From assembly GCA_004211695.1 (NCBI GenBank), contig SEEV01000012.1, positions 1 to 43,319 of the forward strand: a DNA stretch of 43,319 bases, in the 5' to 3' direction. The notes under the pieces are model-generated. The model did no database searches, was not told the DNA's origin, and saw nothing but the letters and a program-made list of their open reading frames with translations. Of this stretch, positions 32,631-42,300 are shown one piece after another; position 1 is the stretch's first letter, and each line of letters starts with the position of its first letter. Source of the stretch: Rhodococcus sp. (in: high G+C Gram-positive bacteria) (GTDB lineage Bacteria; Actinomycetota; Actinomycetes; Mycobacteriales; Mycobacteriaceae). Position numbers and translations under genes: made by a program.

Positions 32631-33965
32631 ATGTCTCAGCCATCCGTGCTCAACCCCGAGGGACGACCCCCGGCACCAGCGCACGTCAAATCGAGTGGCA
32701 AGAAGCGGCGTCTCGTGAAGTGGACGAGCGCCATGGGTCAAGTCATCGAGTACTACGACTTCACGATTTACGGATTGGCCGCCGCACTGGTATTCCCACA
32801 CGTCTTCTTCCCCGGTCTCGGCGACTCAGCGGCCCTCGTTGCATCCTTCGCGACCTTCGGCGTCGCCTTCGTCGCCAGGCCTGCCGGCGGGCTCCTCTTC
32901 GGCCACTTCGGAGATAAGTTCGGCCGGAAGACAACACTCATAGTCACCCTGGTCGTTATGGGGATCGCGACCACTGCGATCGGGTTTCTGCCGACCGCCT
33001 CAACCATCGGCGTTGGTGCACCGATCATTCTCGTGGTACTGCGCTTCGTACAGGGACTCACGGCGGGTGGCGAATGGGCAGGTGCGAATCTCTTCGCTGG
33101 TGAACACGCACCTCCGAAACAACGTGGCCGCTGGGCGATGTGGCCTCAGTTGGGATCAGCCGGAGCATTCGTACTCGGCAACGGTACCTTCTTCCTCACC
33201 GGACTAAGTATGAGCGACGAAGTCTTTCTCTCATGGGGTTGGAGGGTGCCCTTCCTGGCGAGCTCGGTACTGCTGATCATCGGCCTCTACGTGCGACTCC
33301 AAACGGATGAGACACCCGTCTTCAAGAAGGCGTTGGAAGACGATGGGGTGCGGCGCATGCCCGTTGTCGCGGCGATCAAGGACCAGCCCCGCGAAATTTT
33401 TCTCGGCTGCGGCGTCGGTATTGCTATGGGAGCCTTCTTCTATTTATCTTCCACTTACCTCGCAGCATTCGCGTCAAACGACCTTGGCCTGAGCCGGAAT
33501 GCTATCTTCTTTGCCCTGACCATCGGAGGCGTCTTTGTGCTCCTCGGATCGCTGACTAGTGGACTGCTCAGCGATAGGTTCCGGCGACGCAAGCTACTCG
33601 TCCAAGCCAACTTCGCCGCACTCGTCTGGTCCCTGGTGTTGTTCCCGATCTTGAGCATCGGAAATCTCGCAGCTTTCGCAACCTGCCTTTCCGTCACTCT
33701 ATTTATCTCAGGCTTCCTCGCGTCCCCATTGGGTGCGTTCCTCCCTGAGCAATTCCAGACGAGTCACCGTTACACTGCGTCGGCCATCACCTACAGCGTG
33801 GGTGCCATGCTGGGCGGCAGTATTCCGCCATTGATCGCCCCTAAGCTGGTGGGCGAGTTCGGTCCTTTCGCGCTCGGCGGGTTCCTCGCGTTCTATTCGC
33901 TGATCGCGCTCCTGTGCGTGCGCGCACTCCGTGACGTGTCGACCGCTTCGCTGACCGAGGTGTAG
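32631..33965 (+). CDS. MFS transporter, metabolite:H+ symporter (MHS) type, 444 aa
   Basis: Strong MHS-family (KgtP/ShiA/ProP-like) features. Helix 1 has SAMGQVIEYYDFTIYGLAAALVFP. FVARPAGGLLFGHFGDKFGRKTTL is the loop 2-3 signature, RFVQGLTAGGEWAGANLFAGEHAP the helix 4-5 motif, and FLSWGWRVPFLAS helix 6. The residue count is normal. ATG 32631 (MSQPS) fits the short polar N-terminus, with AGGA 11 nt upstream. Imports a small carboxylate or similar solute with protons. It probably supplies the enzymes encoded on either side, in a line with the CMD protein downstream. Confidence 0.93.
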   Translation: MSQPSVLNPEGRPPAPAHVKSSGKKRRLVKWTSAMGQVIEYYDFTIYGLAAALVFPHVFFPGLGDSAALVASFATFGVAFVARPAGGLLFGHFGDKFGRKTTLIVTLVVMGIATTAIGFLPTASTIGVGAPIILVVLRFVQGLTAGGEWAGANLFAGEHAPPKQRGRWAMWPQLGSAGAFVLGNGTFFLTGLSMSDEVFLSWGWRVPFLASSVLLIIGLYVRLQTDETPVFKKALEDDGVRRMPVVAAIKDQPREIFLGCGVGIAMGAFFYLSSTYLAAFASNDLGLSRNAIFFALTIGGVFVLLGSLTSGLLSDRFRRRKLLVQANFAALVWSLVLFPILSIGNLAAFATCLSVTLFISGFLASPLGAFLPEQFQTSHRYTASAITYSVGAMLGGSIPPLIAPKLVGEFGPFALGGFLAFYSLIALLCVRALRDVSTASLTEV

Positions 33966-34128
33966 TGGCGCGTGCAGAGTGACGTGCGAACATGCCGAAG
34001 ATACGGCCGGACCCGGCTGCGGGGGTGTCACCGAGTACATGATCGTTCAGGGTCCCGGCGAACCTAGGGCTCTTCACCTGGAACAGGCCGTGCGTCACTC
34101 GCCACCGTCGATGTGATCCTCAAAATGG

Positions 34129-34560
34129 ATGGAACCAGTGGGTGAAATAACAAGAAGTGCGCCCACCGATGCCCGTGACACGGTGGGCGATCTCGCTCCG
34201 GACTTCGCGAAGATGACGGACGAACTCCTATACGGCGCGATATGGAATGACACGAATCTTTCACTGCGTGATCGGTCTTTGATTACGGTCGCTTCCCTGA
34301 TGTCGCTTTATCGCCTGGAACAAATCGACTCACACCTGAGCCGGGCTCTTAGCAACGGCGTGACGAAAGAGGAACTTGTCGCTGCGATCCACCACCTCGC
34401 ATTTTACGCGGGGTGGCCCGCCGCTTTCACCACGATGACTCATCTGAGGACGTTATTAGGCGATTACGAGAGACACCAGTCTCGCGCCACTGGAAGGACT
34501 GTCGACTCCAACATCACCGTCAGGCAGCATGGGGACACGGTCCACGCCGACTCCGTCTAA
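34129..34560 (+). CDS. Carboxymuconolactone-decarboxylase-family protein, 143 aa
   Basis: Helical CMD fold: YGAIWNDTNLSLRDRSLITVASLMSL, then EQIDSHLSRALSNGVTKEELVAAIHHLAFYAGWPAAFTTM. This is the YurZ-like branch of the CMD family, without any cysteine. The last ~35 residues extend past the usual end and are polar. The ribosome site is poor and an ATG also occurs at 34125 in another frame, so the exact start is uncertain. Third CMD-type protein in the window. It lies 163 bp after the MHS transporter. Stretch 34561-35038 after it shows no gene. Confidence 0.85.
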   Translation: MEPVGEITRSAPTDARDTVGDLAPDFAKMTDELLYGAIWNDTNLSLRDRSLITVASLMSLYRLEQIDSHLSRALSNGVTKEELVAAIHHLAFYAGWPAAFTTMTHLRTLLGDYERHQSRATGRTVDSNITVRQHGDTVHADSV

Positions 34561-35038
34561 CTCGAACGCAACGAACTCGAAGGCACTCGGACGGGTACAA
34601 GTCGCATTGTGCGGCACTGTCCGTCCCGTCCGGCAAACGAGTGGGGCTCGCCCTATGGCCGCATGCCAACTCCTCGACCGGTGCCGGCAGCCTATCGCGG
34701 AGCAAAGCTCTCGCGCCCCGTCCACAAGCGCGTTCCCGCCCTGATCGGGCTTCACCGAGAGCATGTCGAACACAATAGGTCGGGGATCACCTTCCCCGGC
34801 CGGTGCCCGTCTTTTACGTGCGGATCGTGTTGGTCACCGACGCGCTTATGGCCGCGGGCCGCCTTGCGAGGCGAAGCTGAGCTGAACATTTCGACGAGAT
34901 GCCCAGCCAGGTTCTGGGGTCATCGTGCCGGAGATCGCGTCATTCGGCTGGCGCGGAGCGTTTTGTTGCCCTGAACCGACTGATCGGTTGCGGGGAGGCA
35001 TGGAGTCGTCACGCCTACTGCATATCAGGAGCGCGCGC
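34561..35038. other. Gene-free stretch before copy 6 of the AT-rich element
   Basis: Frames here lack motifs and ribosome sites. Only the promoter-proximal AT-rich element at its right edge stands out. Confidence 0.4.
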
Positions 35039-35054
35039 ATTTATTATGATAGTT
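35039..35054 (+). promoter_or_regulatory. Recurrent 16-bp AT-rich palindromic element, copy 6
   Basis: ATTTATTATGATAGTT (13 of 16), 112 bp upstream of the truncated cupin/SDR pair. Confidence 0.63.
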
Positions 35055-35166
35055 ACGGTAGTATAGTTCGCGGTCGCTCACACCCGATCCTCCAGCGTGC
35101 AACTGATCGGATTGCAGTGGAGAGTTGAGTAAGTAGTGTGCGCGATCACATAGAGGAGGGCCGTCA

Positions 35167-35367
35167 ATGTCAGGGCAGTCGAATGGTCGCCATCGGCGCG
35201 TAGTGACCGGCGTCGACGAGACAGATCAGTCGATGCTTGTCAGCGACGGCGTACCGCCGCTGCGAGCTCACAGACCGACCGGTCTGGAAATTACGGAAGT
35301 GTGGCGAACGAACGAGGCCACGCATCCGCGACGTGCAACGACGGGCATCCTCGGAGGAGACTACTGA
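35167..35367 (+). CDS. Truncated cupin-protein N-terminus, 66 aa, coupled to SDR gene
   Basis: The reading frame has a good ribosome site (GGAGGG, 7 nt) and starts MSGQSNGRHRRVVTGVDETDQ, then MLVSDGVPP and TEVWRTNEA. It aligns with the first ~55 residues of the cupin protein at 16840-17367 (shared RRVVTG-D and the VSD strand) but stops before the cupin barrel. Its TGA overlaps the SDR start codon (TGATG), so it can drive translation of the SDR. Either a degenerated cupin gene kept as a leader peptide, or a genuine short protein. No metal site remains. Confidence 0.65.
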   Translation: MSGQSNGRHRRVVTGVDETDQSMLVSDGVPPLRAHRPTGLEITEVWRTNEATHPRRATTGILGGDY

Positions 35368-36167
35368 TGGAAAAGCAACGCTACGTCGTAACAGGTGCAG
35401 CAAGCGGCATCGGCCGTTCGGTTGCGGAGCTGGCTGCCGCCGAAGGAGCAGCGCTCGTTCTCGTCGACATCTCGGCCGACGCACTGGATGAGGTCGCAAA
35501 GGGGCTGCGTAGAAGCGGGACACGAGTGGCGACAGTCGTCGCCGACCTCACCTCGGCGGAAGAGGCAAAACGAGTCGTCAAGGAGTCGGCTGATTTCCTC
35601 GGCGGGATTGATGTCCTAGTGAGCAACGCGGGTGCGCCGGAGCTTTACTTCCTGAAAGACCTGCCGGTTGAGGCGTTCGACCGTGCTGTCGCGCTCAATG
35701 TCCGAGCGACGTGGGCCCTGGGCCAGGCCGCTCACCCCTATTTGGCCGAGTCTCGCGGCAACATTGTGGCCACGGGATCGGTGTGCGGACACCATCCAGC
35801 ACCGCCACAGGGGGCGTATTCGGTCGCGAAGGCGGGCCTTCTGATGCTCGTGCGTCAGATGTCGCTGGAGTGGGGCCCGGACGGCATTCGCTGCAACAGC
35901 GTGTCACCGGGCCCAACGACGACTGGGCTTACCGAGGGTGTCTTTAACGACCTTTCGGATCCCAAACAGCGTGCGGTGCGGGAGATGCGAGAGTCGCGAC
36001 TGCCGTTGCGGAAGCTCGGCGCGCCCATTGAGGTCGCGGAGGCGATCATGTTCCTCGCGAGTCCTCGAGCCTCCCAGATCACGGGCGTTGACATCGTGGT
36101 GGATGGAGGCATGTCGACCGCGCTCATGCCGTCGGTCGGAGTGTCCTCGGGTCAACCCGCACAGTAA
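35367..36167 (+). CDS. Short-chain dehydrogenase/reductase, 266 aa
   Basis: Classical SDR with TGAASGIG at residues 9-16, SNAG at 86-89, catalytic S138 in ATGSVCG, and YSVAK giving Y151 and K155. The tail ITGVDIVVDGGMST is typical. Aspartate at the end of strand 2 (LVDIS) favours NAD over NADP. GGAGGA lies about 9 nt before the ATG, and the start codon overlaps the stop of the truncated cupin frame. It oxidises an unknown alcohol in the same regulon as the hydrolase downstream. Confidence 0.93.
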   Translation: MEKQRYVVTGAASGIGRSVAELAAAEGAALVLVDISADALDEVAKGLRRSGTRVATVVADLTSAEEAKRVVKESADFLGGIDVLVSNAGAPELYFLKDLPVEAFDRAVALNVRATWALGQAAHPYLAESRGNIVATGSVCGHHPAPPQGAYSVAKAGLLMLVRQMSLEWGPDGIRCNSVSPGPTTTGLTEGVFNDLSDPKQRAVREMRESRLPLRKLGAPIEVAEAIMFLASPRASQITGVDIVVDGGMSTALMPSVGVSSGQPAQ

Positions 36168-36326
36168 TAGTGACACCGTTGCACCCTGGCTGATCAGACG
36201 CAGGAATCGGAAGTGTGCGTCGACCAAAGCCCATCGCCAGGTCCCTACCGTTAGACAGCGGCCGAACGCCACTATCTACGTGTTTTGTTGCGGCTATCGA
36301 AGGGTCTTGACGGGATCAATCTGTCT

Positions 36327-36342
36327 ATCTATTGTGATAAAT
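36327..36342 (+). promoter_or_regulatory. Recurrent 16-bp AT-rich palindromic element, copy 7
   Basis: ATCTATTGTGATAAAT (15 of 16, the best copy), 182 bp upstream of the hydrolase start. Confidence 0.72.
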
Positions 36343-36422
36343 GTTACCGGGCGGGCCGGGTGGGCCGTCCGACGGTGCTTTGGATCTCTGCGTCCGGCTC
36401 TCGGGCGAGGCATCCGGCTTCT

Positions 36423-36442
36423 GACCAGAGACCAGAGACCAG
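36423..36442. repeat. Tandem 7-mer GACCAGA, about three copies
   Basis: Two exact GACCAGA units and a six-base third in the hydrolase leader. Could be chance slippage. Confidence 0.6.
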
Positions 36443-36524
36443 CGGTACGAGCGGTTCTCCATCTCGCGCCAAAAGACAAAACAGTTGCAGTTAAGCCCTT
36501 TTTGCGGGGAACGGAGTCTCACCG

Positions 36525-37619
36525 ATGACAAACGATCGGACAGAAGCGACGTCAGAGTCATCACCAATCACGCTCAGCTCGATGGGCAGCCTGTTCTTCG
36601 CGGGCAGAGTCGTCAAGAGCGACGACGGCGACACATGCCACGGCGACCACGGCTACGCTCAGTACTTCGTTCCCCAGGAAGCTCGATCGCTGCCCGTAAT
36701 CTTGTGGCACGGCGTGGGCCAATCCGGCAAGACCTGGGAGTCTACACCCGATGGTCGTGAAGGCTTTTGGCAGATCTTCACGCGACGAGACTGGTCCGTC
36801 TACATCATCGATCAACCCCGCCGTGGCCGCGCCGGGCGGGTTGCAATCGATCGTACGCAGGACCGCCAGGCCGACGAGCACCCCACTCTCGACAGCGAAG
36901 CTGACGCTTGGGAAGTATTCCGCCTCGGCGCATGGCACCCGCCCGAGCCACCCGGCTTCTTCCCCGGAATCAAGTTCCCCACAGACCCCAACTCCATCAG
37001 GCAATTCCTGTCGCAGCAGACACCGAACACCGGTTCAGAGCCGTTCCCAGACGCCCCGCACAGGCGCTTCATGGGCCGCGCGGTCGCGGAACTGGTGGAT
37101 TCGGTAGGCCCCGCCATTCTGACTTGCCACTCACACAGCGCGCAGTACGCGTGGCTCACAGCGATCATGCGACCCGAACTAGTTAGGGCTCTCATCGCCA
37201 TTGAGCCAGGCGAGTTCGCTTTTCCCGACGACGAATCGCCAGCAGATATTCCGACTGATAACGAGTTGCTTGCTTCATTTATGGCACCGCAGTTCGTAGC
37301 GGCAGATGAATTCGATGCGTTGACCCGCATCCCGATCCTGGTCGTCATGGGCGACTACATAAGCAGGGAGCCGCACAGCGATTACGGCGTAGAGCTGTGG
37401 CGAGTGGTGAAATTGCGTGCGCAGCAGTTCGTTAACACCGTAAATCGTCGAGGTGGCGACGCCACTTACCTTGAGTTGCCGGAAGTTGGGATCACTGGAA
37501 ACAGCCATTTCATGATGGCCGACCGCAACAATGTTCAGGTGGCGGACCTGCTGAGTGAGTTTCTTGCGAAGAAGGGATTGGATGTCAGGGATGTGCCCCA
37601 CCGCGGTCCGCGGCGCTGA
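36525..37619 (+). CDS. Alpha/beta-hydrolase-fold protein, 364 aa
   Basis: Alpha/beta hydrolase. The oxyanion-hole strand is LPVILWHGVGQSGKTWEST, followed by the family pattern PDGREGFWQIFTRRDWSVYIIDQPRRGRAG. The nucleophile elbow reads ILTCHSHSAQYAW, so the serine is present but the usual G-x-S-x-G glycines are replaced by cysteine and serine. The acid is likely in ILVVMGDYI and the histidine in GNSHFMMADRNN near the end. The residue count is larger than in minimal hydrolases because of a cap region (residues ~120-190). No signal peptide, so cytoplasmic. Probably an esterase or lactonase initiating catabolism. Preceded by the best copy of the recurrent element. Confidence 0.88.
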   Translation: MTNDRTEATSESSPITLSSMGSLFFAGRVVKSDDGDTCHGDHGYAQYFVPQEARSLPVILWHGVGQSGKTWESTPDGREGFWQIFTRRDWSVYIIDQPRRGRAGRVAIDRTQDRQADEHPTLDSEADAWEVFRLGAWHPPEPPGFFPGIKFPTDPNSIRQFLSQQTPNTGSEPFPDAPHRRFMGRAVAELVDSVGPAILTCHSHSAQYAWLTAIMRPELVRALIAIEPGEFAFPDDESPADIPTDNELLASFMAPQFVAADEFDALTRIPILVVMGDYISREPHSDYGVELWRVVKLRAQQFVNTVNRRGGDATYLELPEVGITGNSHFMMADRNNVQVADLLSEFLAKKGLDVRDVPHRGPRR

Positions 37620-39364
37620 GTCAGACGCACCCAGGTAGCTGATGTTTTCGGCGGGGGCGATACAGAGTGGATAAGGCGGCTCGACGCTGCCACTGAGTTG
37701 AATACTTCGTTAGCAACAGCATCAAGTCTACGACTAGCGGATACTAGGTCGACTTGGATTGCCCTGCATTGCATCAGATGACCGATCCCTGACGATCGTT
37801 CGGTAGTCCGAGAGAAAGAAAATGTGGACCGGCGGGCCCAAACTCACCATGGCGATTTCGGTCCGTGACTGGATCCACCACCTGGCGGGGCAACAACTTC
37901 CGGATCCCAACCAATGCCGTCGAGCAGGTCCTGGACGAACTGAGGCGGCCTCGGCCGAAGGATCTGACCTCGATGCTTCACGCGTTGTTGGCTTGTCGGG
38001 CAGGCCGCATCTCAAGACAATCGAGCAGCGGCGTCGTTCTTGTCGGACCCCGCCCACCCTCCAGGTACCAGCACGCATCCAGCAAGAAGGTAACGCGGTC
38101 GGCCGGAACTGCCTCATCCCTTCCCGGGATGCCCCTCCCCCACCCCCGACGGCGTCGACCCCGCAGTTCACGCTGATCCTTGCGCCGCAACCGATCCGCG
38201 TTGCCACACATCTCTGGCTCAGGCTCAGCGACCCGCTCGCGACACCCCGGTTCGGGGCGCACGCTCACGGCGACAAACGAACCTGTGCTGGTCTTGGATC
38301 GCAGTGTCAGAGATTGGGCACGGGACATTCAGGCGGCCAGCTGCCCAGGCCGTCGCGCCGGCACCATGCCTGCCCACATGCGAATCGATACCAATTCCAT
38401 TAACCGCAGCGAATACAACCTGCGCCGCGCCACCCGCCTCGCGGGATCACCGCTGACCCTGTGGTAGCCGTTGCGCTGTAGCGCTACAAAGCGATGGCGC
38501 TACAACATCCTCTTCCATCACAGCGTGACGGGCATACCCAAGCTGCCCAGGACGGTCGGGCAGGTCCTCGGCGCTTGCCGGAGGCGGATCTCCCTTGTCG
38601 GGGTAGCCGCGAAGACCGAATCCGACTCGGAATTCCTACGAATTATTGGGCCCTTCCACGGCCTGCAGATTACCGGGGCGTCCGCGAGGTGCGGTGCTGC
38701 TCCCCACTTCCAGAGCGTCCCAAAAGGTCGACGACATGATCTGCACCACGCGTTGGACGTGGCCTGCCCACGGACGAACGTGATGGTGGTGTTTGCGTGG
38801 GTGTCATGCAGGCGTGCCGGTGCCGGTGCCGGTGCCGACGATGCCGTCGCGGGTGCCGGGATTGGAGGTGATTCCGACCAGATCGCGACGGAGGATGTAT
38901 GTGCGGGTTTCGCAGCCGTTGGGGTCATCGTCGGCGCTGTTGTGTTAGGTGTACCTGCTGGAACCGCGTTCCTGTTCTCGCGGCCAAGCAAGCGGCATTC
39001 GCGGAGCGTCGACCGCGACGGGCCGTGCTCTCGCGTGGAGCTGGTCCGTGGGAGCGACCCTTGCGCGACCGTTGACCGGTAGGGGGGCTCAGAGCCCGCG
39101 AGCACCACCAGTAGTACCCGCCGCGCTAGCCGGCGCCGTCCCGATCGCCAGGTGGGCGTGCGTGGGTGCGGCCGCCACCATCGGGTGATTCCGTAAGAGC
39201 TACCGCGGTGACCGCGAGGATCCTTATACATGTAGAAACCCGATTGCAGCGATATCCTTGAGGGCACGCCATCGAAAAGGTGGGTCCACGGGTGTACCTG
39301 CGCTGGTCGTGCGTCGGGGTTAGCGCGCGGGAACGACGAGCCGACGGAGTGAGTAGACCGTCCG
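37620..39364. other. 1.7-kb stretch without a supportable gene
   Basis: Frames up to about 300 codons exist on both strands but show skewed composition (Pro, Arg, Ala), no family motif and no ribosome site. A TGCCGG tandem repeat (three and a half copies, 38815-38837) lies inside. Probably decayed coding DNA of unknown origin plus the promoter of the regulator at 39365. Confidence 0.5.
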
Positions 39365-42300
39365 ATGGGTGAAGGTGATCCGCTCGACACGCAGCGGTAC
39401 CCGCCGTCGCCGGCCACGGAGTTGGGAGGCGCCGGATTCGACGATCCCGAGGAGATCGGCCGCGGCGGATTCGGGGTCGTCTACCGCTGCACCCAGGAGG
39501 ACCTGGACCGCACGGTGGCGGTGAAGGTACTCACCGTCGAACTCGACGAGCAGAACCGGGCCCGGTTCTTCCGGGAACAGCGGGCGATGGGCCGGCTGAC
39601 CGGGCACCCGAACATCGTGAGCATCTTGCAGGTCGGTGCCACCGACAGCGGGCGCCCTTACATCGTGATGCCGTATCACCCGCAGGATTCCCTCGAGACG
39701 CTGATCCGCCGCGGCGGTCCGTTGCCGTTGGGAGAGGCGTTGAGGCTGGGAGTGAAGATGGCGGGTGCGGTGGAGTCAGCGCACCGACTCGGCATCCTGC
39801 ATCGCGACATTAAACCCGCGAACATTTTACTTACCGAGTACGGCGAACCGGAGTTGGCGGATTTCGGTATCGCACACATCAGCGGCGGCTTCGAGACCGC
39901 GACCGGTAACGTCACCGGATCACCGGCGTATACCGCGCCGGAGGTCCTCGGCGGTGACCCGACAAGCCCGGCGGCCGACGTCTACGGCCTCGGCGCAACC
40001 CTGTTCAGTGCGCTGACCGGTCATGCCGCGTTCGAGCGTCGCAGCGGGGAGCAGGTGGTGGCGCAGTTCCTGAGAATCACCACGCAAGAGGTGCCGGATC
40101 TGCGGGAGCACGGAATCCCCGACGACGTCTCCGCGATGATCGCCCGCGCGATGTCCCGCGAACCCGATCAGCGCCCGGCGACCGCCGCCGACCTCGGAGA
40201 GGAACTGCGACAGCTCCAACGCGACCACGACGTCCCGGTCGACGAAATGGCCCTCCCCGTGAAACCCGAAGCACAGGGAAACGCTCAGCAACAGACCTCG
40301 CGCGATGGACGATCGGCGGCGCCGTCCTCCACGCTGGGCGCGACGGGAAGCCTCCCCCTGGAGCTGACGAGTTTCGTCGGCCGGCGGCAAGAGCTGACCA
40401 AGGCGAAGAACCTGCTGACGGGGTCGAGGCTGGTGACCTTGACAGGAATCGGCGGCGTCGGCAAGACACGGCTGGCAATGCGCGTCGCGGCCGCGGTTCT
40501 GCGTGACTACTCCGCCGGTGTGCGGCTCGTCGAGTTGGGCGAACTGCGGGAGGAGTCGCTGGTCGACGCGGTAGCCACATCAGTGGGGGTGCGAGACCAC
40601 TCGGCGCGGCCGCTGCGTGACGTACTGACCGAGTTCCTCGCACCGCGAGAGGTGCTGTTGGTCCTCGACAACTGTGAGCACATGGTGGAAGCGATCGCGG
40701 AACTCGCCGAGACCTTGTTGCGGGTATGCCCTGGATTGCGGATCCTGGCCACCAGCCGTGAACCGCTCGGCATCGGCGGTGAGGCGGTGCTCCGGGTCCC
40801 ATCATTGGCCGTCCCCGATCCCGACCGGCGGCCCTCCCTGCGGGGTTTATCCAAATACGATGCGGTGTCGTTGTTCGCCGAACGCGGCGCTGCGGCAGTT
40901 CCGGGTTTCGCGCTGACCGAGGACAACGCGGCGGCGGTCGCCCGGATCTGCCACCGGCTCGACGGGTTGCCGCTGCCGATCGAGCTGGCCGCGGCCCGGT
41001 TGCGGGCGATGTCGCCCGAGCAGATCCTGGAACGGCTGACCGACCGCTACGCGCTGCTGACCCGCGGCAGTCGGGGTGCACCGTCGCGGCAGCAGACGCT
41101 GCGGTTATGTATCGACTGGAGCTTCGAGTTGTGCTCCGCGGCAGAGCAACTGGTCTGGGGTCGGGTGACGGTATTCGCTGGGAGTTTCGAACTCGACGCC
41201 GCCGAGCAGGTGTGCGGCGAAGGACTTGACCTGGACGAATTGCTGGACACGCTGATGTCGTTGGTGGAGAAGTCGATCCTGATCCGGGAAGAGCACGGAT
41301 CGGTGGTGCGGTTCCGGATGCTCGAGACTCTGCGTGAATACGGGTACGAGAAACTCGAACAGACCGGCGAAGACATGCCCATGCGTCGCCGTCACAGCGA
41401 CTGGTACGAGGCGTTGGCGGTCGAATCGGAAGCAGAGTGGATCAGCGCACACCAGCTCGACTGGATCGCCCGCCTGAAACGGGAACAACCGAACCTCCGA
41501 GAAGCCCTCGAATTCAGCCTCGGCGACGATCCCGCCGCCGGTCTGCGCACCGCCGCCGCGCTCTTCTGGTTTTGGGGTTCCCAGGGCCTCTACAACGAGG
41601 GGCGGCGCTGGTATGGCGATCTGCTAGCCCGCCGCAGCGGACCACCGACCCTCGAACAGATCAAATCGATCAATTGCGCCAGTGTGATGGCCAATGTGCA
41701 AGGTGACCTTCAGGCCGGACGGGCATTCGTCGAGGAGGGGCGAGCACTCGCCTCGCGGACCGACGACCCCTTGATACACGCTCTTGTCGCTAATGCCGAC
41801 GGCATGTTTGCACTTTACGGGGGCAATCTCACGCATGCGTGCTCCCGCCTCGCAACTGCCCTGGCAGAGTTCAGTGAGAGTGGCGAACGCGCGTTCGAGA
41901 TCAGCGTTCTCTACTCATTGGGGTTGGCTTATGAACTGTCCGGCTTGACGGATCGGGCTATAGATTGCCACGAACGTGTTCTCGACATCACGGAGACATA
42001 CGACGAGAACGTGTATCGGTCACATTCGCAGTGGGCTCTAAGTATTGCCGTCTGGCGTCAGGGCGATATTGATCGCGCAGTCCTACTCCTCGAACAATCA
42101 CTGGAATTGACACGAACAGTTCACAGCCCACGCCTCGCCGCAGCATGCCTTGAGTCGCTGGCGTGGACAAGCTACGCAAAAGGCGACGCACTTCGAGCCG
42201 CCGTTCTAATGGGGGCCGCAGACGGGTTGGCGCGGTCGGTAGGTAGTACTGTCGTACTCTATTCCGATCTTGTTGTTTACCATATGGATTGCGAACAGAA

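Noticed and set aside
38471-39417. Overlapping frames of 203 and 299 codons on opposite strands
   Set aside because: Neither shows a family motif, ribosome site or membrane pattern beyond low-complexity Ala/Pro/Gly segments, so I left the region as non-coding.
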